The notes below the pieces were generated by a model. The model saw nothing but the letters and a program-made list of their open reading frames with translations, did no database searches and was not told the origin of the DNA. A stretch of 20,492 nt of DNA from Desulfobacteraceae bacterium (lineage in GTDB: Bacteria; Desulfobacterota; Desulfobacteria; Desulfobacterales; SURF-15). Within the stretch, counting starts at the first letter, position 1. Every line of letters begins with the position of its first letter. The stretch is taken from the NCBI GenBank assembly GCA_003599475.1, contig QZKK01000145.1, positions 1 to 20,492 on the forward strand. Reading direction: 5' to 3'. Position numbers and translations under genes: made by a program. Below are positions 14,355 through 20,492 of the stretch, in pieces.

Positions 14355-15341
14355 TCACTCATAATAGTAGACGGTCAGCCGATCCGTCCCCGACTCAGCG
14401 GTCCAGACTTCCCCCGGCCGTCCCAACATCTGCCGCACGGCCGCTTCCCTCCGGGGAATCATGAAGGATTCGAACGTCTCCGTTTGAGGATCGAACCGCA
14501 AAATGGCATTGGCTCCGAAGTCGCTGAGCCAGACCTTATCGGCATCATCCACATAGACGGCGTATGCAGCGGGGGCGTCCCCCGGAAGTCTCCACTGCCT
14601 CCATTCGCCGGAGGCTGGATCAAACTCCGAGAGTTGTCCGGATTTCCACTCGGCCACCCATAGCTTCCCCTTGGAATCCGACCAGACACGCCTGGTACCG
14701 GCTGCCTCGGTGGGGGGATCGATCACCGTGGCGGCTCCGGTTTGTGTATCCACCCGTGCAAGGTAGGATCCCGCAAGCGAGACATACCAGATTTCTCCTC
14801 CCGGCGTCGCATCGATGCCGTATGGTCCATTGCCGCGGGGAGCATCAAAGACCTGAATTTCACCCGTTTCGGGATCGAGCCGGCCGTATACCCCGCTCTG
14901 GCCCGTAAACCAGAGGATCCCCTCTCTGTCGAAGGCCGCGGTGTTGAGGTTGGCATACCCGCTCCCCTCGGGAAGCGGGTACCTTGTGATCTTTCCGCTT
15001 TCAGGCTCGACGGATACGATCGCATTGAGGCCGCTGTCGGTCACCCATGCGCGCCCTTCAGGTCCGACGATGACCCCGTGCGGGCGGGAACCTTCCCCCA
15101 GCGGGATCTGGCGTGTTTCCCCCGTTGCCGGATCGAGGCTTCCGAGCGCCCCCTGGGACTGCGCCGTATACCATACGGTGCCGTCGGATGGATCCGGGGC
15201 CACATCGTGCGGATGGGCGCCGTCCTCAACCGGATAGCTGCGGATGCGAACGCCTGCCTCCGCTTCTATAAAAGCACCTGCAAAGACCAGGAAAACGAAA
15301 GCAAGAAAAATGAATCGGCCAGGAATTGCATATCGATGCAT
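14355..15341 (-). CDS. Exported streptogramin-lyase-like (Vgb family) beta-propeller protein
   Basis: The 328-residue protein starts at ATG 15341, preceded by AAAGGAG at 9 bases. A signal peptide covers about residues 1-29 (hydrophobic FIFLAFVFLVFAGAF, then AEA). The rest consists of about six or seven repeats of the form GxLWFT...GxLxxxDPxTGExxxxPLP, as in NHL/Vgb-type propellers. Virginiamycin B lyase itself is cytoplasmic and needs specific His and Glu residues; an exported homologue is more likely to bind or degrade something else, so antibiotic resistance should not be inferred. A further in-frame upstream start at 15497 would place the signal peptide internally and is rejected. Two inverted repeats lie 70-135 bases upstream of the start. 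Confidence 0.85.
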   Translation of the reverse strand: MHRYAIPGRFIFLAFVFLVFAGAFIEAEAGVRIRSYPVEDGAHPHDVAPDPSDGTVWYTAQSQGALGSLDPATGETRQIPLGEGSRPHGVIVGPEGRAWVTDSGLNAIVSVEPESGKITRYPLPEGSGYANLNTAAFDREGILWFTGQSGVYGRLDPETGEIQVFDAPRGNGPYGIDATPGGEIWYVSLAGSYLARVDTQTGAATVIDPPTEAAGTRRVWSDSKGKLWVAEWKSGQLSEFDPASGEWRQWRLPGDAPAAYAVYVDDADKVWLSDFGANAILRFDPQTETFESFMIPRREAAVRQMLGRPGEVWTAESGTDRLTVYYYE

Positions 15342-15410
15342 GGAAACAGACTCCTTTACCAGTACAAGATTGCTGCCATGACCTCCCTCTGGCGGAATAC
15401 GGAAGAAGGC

Positions 15411-15460
15411 TAAAGGATTTCGCTTTGGGACAAACGTGCACGACAGCCTGAAATCCTTTA
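15411..15460. promoter_or_regulatory. 11-base inverted repeat with 28-base spacer
   Basis: TAAAGGATTTC (15411-15421) and GAAATCCTTTA (15450-15460) are perfect inverted copies. They lie 70-119 bases upstream of the beta-propeller start on its strand. They could be paired regulator half-sites or the stem of a leader hairpin. Confidence 0.5.
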
Positions 15461-15475
15461 TGTTATTGAACATAA
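15458..15475. promoter_or_regulatory. 18-base operator-like palindrome
   Basis: TTATGTT, ATTG and AACATAA form a perfect 7+4+7 palindrome that overlaps the neighbouring inverted repeat by 3 bases. On the minus strand TTGTCG and TATGTT at 17-base spacing form a weak promoter whose -10 lies in this palindrome, so a bound regulator could block transcription of the beta-propeller gene. Confidence 0.5.
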
Positions 15476-15812
15476 CCATTTGTCTTCCACCCGACAACCT
15501 ATATCCGTTTGATCATTCGAGTTTCAGATCCCCGGCCTCCAGGCCTCCGAAACAGCCGGTCTGGGGGGGAGGTCACGCGTATTCAAAATGGGAACATTTC
15601 CGTATCCGCAGTATTCCAGTACATTATTTCCTTTCTTCAAATACCGTCTTCTTTCATGAATATGAAGAAAAACCCCCCTTTTTTCATTTGTCGTGTGGAT
15701 CAATAATCAGTCTACAGTTCCTTTAGCGGCCGCTGAGGACACACCCCGGGGAGAGGGAAAAAGGTTCCGGCGCCGCAGGGACCGGAAATTTCTACAGCGA
15801 AGGTGAACCAAA

Positions 15813-16148
15813 ATGCGGAAGGTGATGCTTTTCTTCATAGTATCGGCATTTTGTATGATGATCAACGTGAGTGTCTACGGCTTTTCGTGCTTCCGATGTG
15901 GAAGCCGCCTCGTCTGTCTCGGGGACAGTAAGTACGAAGTACTCGATAAGTGCGGGGCTCCCACTTCGGAATCGCTCATCGGCGTCGACAACCAATCTCT
16001 CATGTCTCTTCAGGAACACGAAACCTTTTTCAAAATCGATGAATGGATATATGACGGCAGGCAGTCCTACAAAATCCGTCACCAGAATATTTTCCGGCTC
16101 ATCTTCAGGGGAAATATATTAAAAGAGATCGAAAGGCTGATATACTGA
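15813..16148 (+). CDS. DUF2845 domain exported protein
   Basis: The 111-residue protein begins with a signal peptide (about residues 1-23). The DUF2845 core follows: FRCGSRLVCLGDSKYEVLDKCGAP (27-50), then a hydrophobic-charged segment with EWIYDGRQ (77-84) and a C-terminal IFRGNILKEIE. Cysteines at C26, C29, C35 and C47 could form periplasmic disulfides. The function of the family is unknown; this arrangement resembles the small BamE/SmpA-like outer-membrane helpers, which is inference. AAGGTGA is 6 bases or so before the ATG. A lipoprotein gene follows after 119 bases. Confidence 0.82.
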   Translation: MRKVMLFFIVSAFCMMINVSVYGFSCFRCGSRLVCLGDSKYEVLDKCGAPTSESLIGVDNQSLMSLQEHETFFKIDEWIYDGRQSYKIRHQNIFRLIFRGNILKEIERLIY

Positions 16149-16267
16149 TTCAGACGAATTTTATCTTCAGTATGAGTTCATCGGGTTTTGGCGAGGATTC
16201 ATAACGCCACATTTCCTGGCGCTCGGCAGTGGAACGGCTACGGAACAATCGGCCCGGAGGTGAAAAA

Positions 16268-16957
16268 ATGAAGAGTGCGCGCGCGATTCTGGTATCGGTT
16301 CTGTTCATGACGGCTTTCTTCGGATGCGCCCAACACGTTGCTTTGGTGCCCTCACCCGACGCGGAAAGCAGGATGCTGTCGGAAAACGAGGCGGCGGCAA
16401 GCGCCGAAGGGGTGGAAGTGTCGGCGAATGGAAATGCCTGGCCTGGAAAGGAAGACATCTGGACAGTGGTTACCCCTGTCAAGGTGATCATCCGGAACGG
16501 GTCTGGGGTTCCTCTCCGCATCAACTATCGCTCTTTTAGACTCGTCGATGCCGCAGGCAACCGCTATGCCGCCCTGCCGCCTTTTGCCATCGATGAAAGC
16601 ATCGCCGAGCTTGCCAAACCCTATCATCCCGCTCGCGGTTATTATGCCGCACCGTTCTATCCGCCGCTTTATCCTCATTTCAGCCCGTTCTGGGGAGATC
16701 CGTTTTTCTACGATCCTTTGTACTACAACAGCTACTACGGCTCCTGGCGCAGGGTCGAGCTGCCGACTCCGGAGATGCTGGAACGGGCGCTTGCAGAAGG
16801 AGTTCTGGAAGACGGCACCCGGACGGAGGGATTCCTTTATTTTGAAAGGATCGATGCCGACACCCCCCGAGTCATCTTTGAAGCGGAATTCACAGATGCG
16901 CGCAGAGACGAGGCGTTTGCCGCGATGGAGATCCCCTTCACCGTAGTGGAACGCTGA
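16268..16957 (+). CDS. Lipoprotein of unknown function
   Basis: The 229-residue protein has a short N-terminal hydrophobic segment ending in a lipobox (AFFGC, Cys20), so it should be anchored in the inner or outer membrane on the periplasmic side. The middle has an immunoglobulin-like beta stretch (about residues 61-90: VVTPVKVIIRNGSG, then LRINYRSFRLVDAAGN). A Tyr/Pro/Phe-rich segment follows (about 118-155). The C-terminal part has GFLYFERI and VIFEAEF strands. GGAGG 7 bases before ATG 16268 supports this start over an earlier in-frame codon at 16229. I do not recognise the family. Confidence 0.8.
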   Translation: MKSARAILVSVLFMTAFFGCAQHVALVPSPDAESRMLSENEAAASAEGVEVSANGNAWPGKEDIWTVVTPVKVIIRNGSGVPLRINYRSFRLVDAAGNRYAALPPFAIDESIAELAKPYHPARGYYAAPFYPPLYPHFSPFWGDPFFYDPLYYNSYYGSWRRVELPTPEMLERALAEGVLEDGTRTEGFLYFERIDADTPRVIFEAEFTDARRDEAFAAMEIPFTVVER

Positions 16958-17055
16958 TTCAAACGAAATCGTCGCAGATTCGAATGGCAAAGAGCAGAGG
17001 GCAGAAAGCATAGGGAATCTGTTTTTGATGTGTTTTGGGACTTTTTACGAGTTCA

Positions 17056-18123
17056 TCAAGCTTGTGATTTGTGATTTTCTTTTTCCGAGTATTCCCTCGC
17101 GAAAATATCCCAGATGGTCAGAAAAAGCGCTGCGATAATCGGCCCGATGACAAACCCCGAAATACCGAAAACGGTCAATCCGCCGAGTGTGGAAAGCAGG
17201 ATGAGAAAGTCTGGCATCTTGGTGTCGCGCCCTACCAGGACCGGGCGCAGAATATTGTCGACAAGGCCGATGACCAGAGCCCCGGCAGCCAGCAGGATGA
17301 TTCCCCTGGCATAATTTTCCATGACGATGAGGATGATACCCGCCGGTCCCCAGACGATGACGGAGCCTACCGCCGGAAGGAGCGAAAAGACCGTCATGAT
17401 CACGCCCCAGAAGACCGGGGCCCGGATACCGAGAATCCAGAAGAGGAGACCCCCGAGGGTTCCCTGGATCAAGCCTACGATCATGGTGCCTTTGATCGTG
17501 GCGCGGCTGACTTCGGCAAATTTTTCAAAAAGCCTTCGTTCCCGGATATCCCCGAAAGGAAGCGCACGGCCGATCGCATGAAGAATCCGATCCCCATCCC
17601 GAAAGAAAAAATAGAGAATGTAGAGCATCAGAAAGAATTTGAGCAGAAACTCGATCGTCCCCTGTCCCACGGTCACCATCTGCGATCCTAGATAACGGCT
17701 GACCACCAGAGCGGTATCGGATAGCCGTTGCTCGATTTTTTGAAGGTCGAATCCGAATCGGTCCAGGTATTTGACTGCCTCAGGAAGGGTTTTTTCGATA
17801 TACTGGAAGGTTTCCTGAAACTCTGACTGGCCCGATGCGACCCGTTCGTAAAGGCCCAAGGCTTCACGGGCAACCGCCGCCGCCATGAGAAAAAAAGGCA
17901 GAATCACGATCACCAGGATAACCAGTGTCGACAGGGCCGCCGCTGCGGAGGGCCGGCCCCCCAGTACCCGGATCCATCTGAGCTGAAGGCGGTGGAAAAG
18001 TATGGAAATCACCGCCGCCCAAAACAGGGGCTGGAGAAATTCAGATATGAGCCCGAAAAAGGATAGGGTTACGAGTACAAGAAGGGCCAAAAAAGAGACG
18101 TGTTGAACGGTGCTGATGCGCAA
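17056..18123 (-). CDS. AI-2E family transporter (PerM/YdiK/TqsA-like permease)
   Basis: The 355-residue inner-membrane protein shows the family pattern. Two N-terminal helix pairs (about residues 8-40 and 62-86) are followed by a long periplasmic or amphipathic segment (about 90-150). Further helices include GTIEFLLKFFLMLYILYFFFRDG, the conserved GLIQGTLGGLLFWILGI block and VDNILRPVLVGRDTKMPDFLILLSTLGG near the C-terminus. Members export solutes; transport of autoinducer-2 is shown for only some. The start is TTG 18123 with GGAG 7 bases upstream. The C-terminus (ENHKSQA) is encoded over a doubled TTGTGAT heptamer. It follows the aminotransferase gene by 53 bases, probably one operon. Confidence 0.92.
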   Translation of the reverse strand: MRISTVQHVSFLALLVLVTLSFFGLISEFLQPLFWAAVISILFHRLQLRWIRVLGGRPSAAAALSTLVILVIVILPFFLMAAAVAREALGLYERVASGQSEFQETFQYIEKTLPEAVKYLDRFGFDLQKIEQRLSDTALVVSRYLGSQMVTVGQGTIEFLLKFFLMLYILYFFFRDGDRILHAIGRALPFGDIRERRLFEKFAEVSRATIKGTMIVGLIQGTLGGLLFWILGIRAPVFWGVIMTVFSLLPAVGSVIVWGPAGIILIVMENYARGIILLAAGALVIGLVDNILRPVLVGRDTKMPDFLILLSTLGGLTVFGISGFVIGPIIAALFLTIWDIFAREYSEKENHKSQA

Positions 18124-18151
18124 GTCCGGGCTCCTTTATTTTATCGGAATG

Positions 18152-18172
18152 CAATCCGGAAAGCCTGGATTG
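18152..18172 (-). other. Hairpin between aminotransferase and AI-2E permease genes
   Basis: CAATCC-GG and CC-T-GGATTG form a stem with one bulged base and a 4-base loop in the 53-base gap. No T-run follows on the minus strand, so it may modulate mRNA stability rather than terminate. Confidence 0.3.
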
Positions 18173-18176
18173 TCGT

Positions 18177-19286
18177 CTATCCGGCTTCTTTCAAAAACCG
18201 ATCCAGCCGCTCGACTGCCTCCGGCATATTCCTGCGCCCGAATCCGATGCGGAAGCGATTGCTCGACCGGGTGAAGACGGTCCCCGGCAGCAGCAAAACA
18301 CCGGCTTCGGCAACGAGCCGCCGGCAAAACTCTTCGACATCTCCGTTTAAGCCGGGAAACGCAATCGGACCTGCCAGAGGCGGCTTCCAAGTAAAAGTCT
18401 CTTTGTGTCCGGCGAAAAATCGATCGAGAACGGTCAGGTTGCTTTTGATGATTCCAAGATTCCGTTCGATGATTTCGAAGCGGTGGCGCAAGGCAACTTC
18501 AGCCAGCAGTTCGCTGGGGGCGCTGTTGCATATCGTTGTGTAATCCTTCAAAGCGGCCATCCGTTCGCTGACCGATTGGTCTCTTGTGGCGATCCAGCCG
18601 ATGCGAAGACCCGCCAATCCATAAGTCTTCGACATGACCCCTAAAGATACACCGTGGGCACTCGCTTCACAGGCCGCCGGCAGCCGATCGGACGCAGTGT
18701 ACTCGGATTCACGATAGACCTCGTCTGAGAAAAGAAATATCTTTCGTTCATCGGCCAGTTGGACAACCCGGTGGAAGGCATCCTTCTTCATCAGATAGCC
18801 GGTCGGATTATGCGGCATGTTGATTACGATGGCTCTGGTGTCGTGGCGGATTTGGCGCTGCAACGCCTCGACATCGAGCGCCCAGTTATTTTGCTCTTCC
18901 GCAACCCACGGGGTTACCTCACAGCCGATGCTTCTCGCGACTTCGATCAACGATTGATATGCGGGAAAGTGGACGATGACGTGGTCCCCTGACTTCAATA
19001 CGGCATGCATAAATAAAAAAATGGCTTCTTCCGCACCGCTGTGAACCAGAATCTGATCGGGTCGGATGTCTGTGTAGAGACTGCTGATCGCCTGCCGTAA
19101 TGCCGGGCTTCCCTGGGAGTCCGTATACCCGAGAAAAGAGTTTTGAAAGCGCTCGGCCGCCTCGGGTTCGAGGGAAAGAACATCTCTGATTGTCATCGAC
19201 TCGCAGTCGGAACAGCACAGCAGATATCTCGCGTTGAATTCGTATCTAGCGAAATATCGTTCGAGTCTGAAAGGTGGAAGTCGCAT
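18177..19286 (-). CDS. PLP-dependent aminotransferase, class I/II
   Basis: The 369-residue cytoplasmic enzyme has the class I/II fold-type I motifs: SGAEEAI (83-89) for phosphate binding, MPHNPTG with Asn160, SDEVY with Asp188 and Tyr191, and the cofactor Lys220 in SKTYGLAGLRIGW. The C-terminal Arg346 (RFRIGFG) binds the substrate carboxylate. The amino donor and product cannot be assigned from sequence; the N-terminal region (LPPFRLERYFARYEF) is unlike AspC/TyrB. GGAG 5 bases before the ATG is a good ribosome binding site. It is transcribed away from the cupredoxin gene and is followed on its own strand by the AI-2E family permease gene after 53 bases. Confidence 0.92.
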   Translation of the reverse strand: MRLPPFRLERYFARYEFNARYLLCCSDCESMTIRDVLSLEPEAAERFQNSFLGYTDSQGSPALRQAISSLYTDIRPDQILVHSGAEEAIFLFMHAVLKSGDHVIVHFPAYQSLIEVARSIGCEVTPWVAEEQNNWALDVEALQRQIRHDTRAIVINMPHNPTGYLMKKDAFHRVVQLADERKIFLFSDEVYRESEYTASDRLPAACEASAHGVSLGVMSKTYGLAGLRIGWIATRDQSVSERMAALKDYTTICNSAPSELLAEVALRHRFEIIERNLGIIKSNLTVLDRFFAGHKETFTWKPPLAGPIAFPGLNGDVEEFCRRLVAEAGVLLLPGTVFTRSSNRFRIGFGRRNMPEAVERLDRFLKEAG

Positions 19287-19455
19287 CGTTTCTCCGTTTT
19301 TCTGTATCGGTGCAAACGGTTATCAGCGCATATAGGGGATTTGTTAATCGAACATACATGATAATTCAAGGCAAAATACAGAAAAATTCGGCTATACCGT
19401 TCCGGATCGAATCATTACGATATATCATCCTCGAAAATGAAAGGGGAAAATATCC

Positions 19456-19851
19456 ATGAAGAGAATGGTTTTTTTATTCAGCATCGGAACGGTTCTGCTG
19501 CTTGCGGGCGAGGCATTCATGGGAATTTCAGCCGCCCAAGAGGCCGCATTGGTCGAGATGACCGACGATAATAAGTACGATCCGGAGCGGGTGACCATCC
19601 GGGCCGGAGAAACCGTCAAGTGGACAAATCCTTCAAAAGCCGTTCATACGGTAACTGCAGACCCGGCTAAAGCGGCAACCCCAGACCACGTCGAGCTGCC
19701 TCCAAATGCCGAAGTCTTCGACTCCGGAAATATCCAGCCGGGAGGAACCTACAGCCACAAATTCGACGTGCCGGGGCGCTATAAATATTTCTGCATCCCG
19801 CACGAGAAGATGGGGATGATCGGAGAAGTCGAGGTAAGACCGGCAGGCTGA
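19456..19851 (+). CDS. Plastocyanin-like blue copper protein (cupredoxin), exported
   Basis: The 131-residue protein has a signal peptide (about residues 1-27) and a single cupredoxin domain. The type 1 copper ligands are visible: His64 in AVHTV, then Cys113, His116 and Met121 in YFCIPHEKMGMIG, which fits the plastocyanin C-x2-H-x4-M spacing. Such periplasmic proteins carry single electrons between membrane complexes and soluble partners or handle copper. No partner oxidase is visible. AAAGGGG lies 9 bases before the ATG. It precedes a small lipoprotein by 42 bases on the same strand. Confidence 0.93.
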   Translation: MKRMVFLFSIGTVLLLAGEAFMGISAAQEAALVEMTDDNKYDPERVTIRAGETVKWTNPSKAVHTVTADPAKAATPDHVELPPNAEVFDSGNIQPGGTYSHKFDVPGRYKYFCIPHEKMGMIGEVEVRPAG

Positions 19852-19893
19852 TTTTTGAGCCGGAAAATCCATCAACCGGATCAAGGAGGATTC

Positions 19894-20058
19894 ATGTCTA
19901 AAATCGTCAGATTCATCTGCTTGTTGATATTGATGTTAAGCGTCTCCTTCACCGCTTGCGAGAGAGAGGGCCCTGCCGAGAGGGCCGGTGAAAGCATCGA
20001 TGAGGCATCCGAAAGCGTTGGTGAGGCCGTCGAAGATGCGGGTGAAAGAGCCGATTGA
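19894..20058 (+). CDS. Small entericidin-like lipoprotein
   Basis: The 54-residue protein has a hydrophobic signal segment and a lipobox (SFTAC, Cys22), so the mature form is about 33 residues. It is strongly acidic and made of a repeated Glu/Ala/Ser helix (ERAGESIDEASESVGEAVED), resembling entericidin-like or Lpp-like envelope lipoproteins. AAGGAGG 6 bases before ATG 19894 decides the start; an in-frame upstream start at 19855 lacks one. The function is unknown; a stress-related envelope role is inference. Confidence 0.75.
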   Translation: MSKIVRFICLLILMLSVSFTACEREGPAERAGESIDEASESVGEAVEDAGERAD

Positions 20059-20195
20059 TTGCCTCTGGAGCCGCTAAGACATCACAAAACACGAAAGAGA
20101 AACAGGGTCCAGCGGTCTAATAACTGATTAAGAATACTGAATTCCGACTTACCGGATGACAGGATCCCGTACATTGAGATAAAGGAGAAAAAAAA

Positions 20196-20429
20196 GTGCC
20201 TGCTGACGAAAGGAAAAAATGGCAAACGATCATGGATCGGGAGAATTTATCCACGAATCCACAATGCCCGGGATGCGGGCGGCAGTTCAATCTGGGGGAT
20301 CCTGTCGTGTATTCCTGCGGCGCCTGGGGAGAAACTCCGAAGCTTATCCATGAAACCGACGCCGTTTTCGATGCAAAGAAAAAAATGTATGTGGAGCGGA
20401 GATGTTATGAAGCCGGAAGGGGCATGTAG
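20196..20429 (+). CDS. Small Cys-containing hypothetical protein
   Basis: The 77-residue protein starts at GTG 20196, with AAAGGAG and an A-rich spacer upstream. CPGCGRQF (24-31) is a CxxC knuckle, followed by YSCGAWG (39-45) and RRCYEAG (68-74); the four cysteines could bind zinc. No signal peptide or membrane helix is seen. The function is unknown. It ends 49 bases before an adapter sequence at the contig edge. Confidence 0.65.
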   Translation: MPADERKKWQTIMDRENLSTNPQCPGCGRQFNLGDPVVYSCGAWGETPKLIHETDAVFDAKKKMYVERRCYEAGRGM

Positions 20430-20478
20430 CTCCAGGTTCTTGACGTTTGTAGACAGCGCCTCCCGGCAGTGAAGCTGC

Positions 20479-20492
20479 AGATCGGAAGAGCG
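20479..20492 (+). other. Illumina TruSeq adapter remnant
   Basis: The final 14 bases, AGATCGGAAGAGCG, are identical to the start of the Illumina TruSeq adapter. This is not genomic sequence; it marks an untrimmed read at the contig end. Confidence 0.93.

Larger units (their letters stand above)
15342..15812. other. 471-base divergent intergenic region
   Basis: The region separates two divergent genes. It holds two inverted repeats near the beta-propeller gene (15411-15460 and 15458-15475). It also contains a 10-base palindrome AGCGGCCGCT (15725-15734) and a hairpin with arms TTCCGG (15765-15770) and CCGGAA (15782-15787) before the DUF2845 gene. Open frames here (for example 15436-15726) have no ribosome binding site or recognisable protein pattern, and I see no gene. 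Confidence 0.6.

Noticed and set aside
14355..15341. Streptogramin (virginiamycin B) resistance gene
   Set aside because: The protein has a signal peptide and only the general propeller pattern; the catalytic residues of Vgb could not be confirmed, so resistance should not be claimed.
15436..15726. Plus-strand frame of 96 codons in the divergent region
   Set aside because: It runs across the inverted repeats, lacks a ribosome binding site and has no protein-like pattern.
17071..17691. Plus-strand frame of 206 codons opposite the AI-2E permease
   Set aside because: Asp/Lys/Glu/Pro-rich antisense of a clear membrane protein gene.

Overview
This 20.5 kb window looks like the end of a contig from an environmental, probably Gram-negative, anaerobic or facultative bacterium. 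Desulfobacterota (the former Deltaproteobacteria) fits best. That assignment rests on gene content and style (YgiQ-type radical SAM protein, DUF2845 and DUF6122 proteins, many exported proteins and lipoproteins, heptameric intergenic repeats) and is inference; there is no rRNA or marker gene to prove it. The last 14 bases (20479-20492) are an Illumina adapter, so the right edge is a raw contig end. I saw no tRNA, rRNA, CRISPR array, transposase or phage gene.

Layout. (1) 1-1419, minus: the N-terminal part of a three-PAS sensor histidine kinase that runs off the left edge. (2) 1717-2690, plus: two small polytopic membrane proteins of unknown function. (3) 2895-4079, plus: a Bcr/CflA-type drug exporter. 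(4) 4430-8416, plus: a peptide/nickel-type ABC importer with two permeases and two ATPases but no substrate-binding protein; the first permease carries a 1-base frameshift that fuses it in frame to the second. (5) 8583-9785, plus: a DUF6122 membrane protein and a short-chain dehydrogenase. (6) 10050-11595, minus: a spermidine-synthase-like pair split into a membrane protein and an exported or anchored methyltransferase-fold protein. (7) 11746-13686, plus: YgiQ family radical SAM protein, whose tail overlaps the next gene. (8) 13538-15341, minus: an exported streptogramin-lyase-like beta-propeller followed by an exported histidine phosphatase. (9) 15813-16957, plus: a DUF2845 exported protein and a lipoprotein. 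(10) 17056-19286, minus: a class I/II aminotransferase followed by an AI-2E family permease. (11) 19456-20429, plus: a plastocyanin-like cupredoxin, a small entericidin-like lipoprotein and a short Cys-containing protein.

How it fits together. Apart from the ABC transporter cassette and the split spermidine-synthase pair, the genes are mostly independent housekeeping or envelope functions rather than one pathway. I found no clear new multi-gene system. The most unusual features lie between genes. Three intergenic loci (9869-10028, 11664-11704, 14196-14333) are built from 7-base repeats of different sequence: one forms an imperfect long inverted repeat, one forms a canonical G-quadruplex motif beside a -35 box, and one sits between (or inside) two coding regions. 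Two strong inverted repeats at 15411-15475 lie upstream of the beta-propeller gene and look regulatory.
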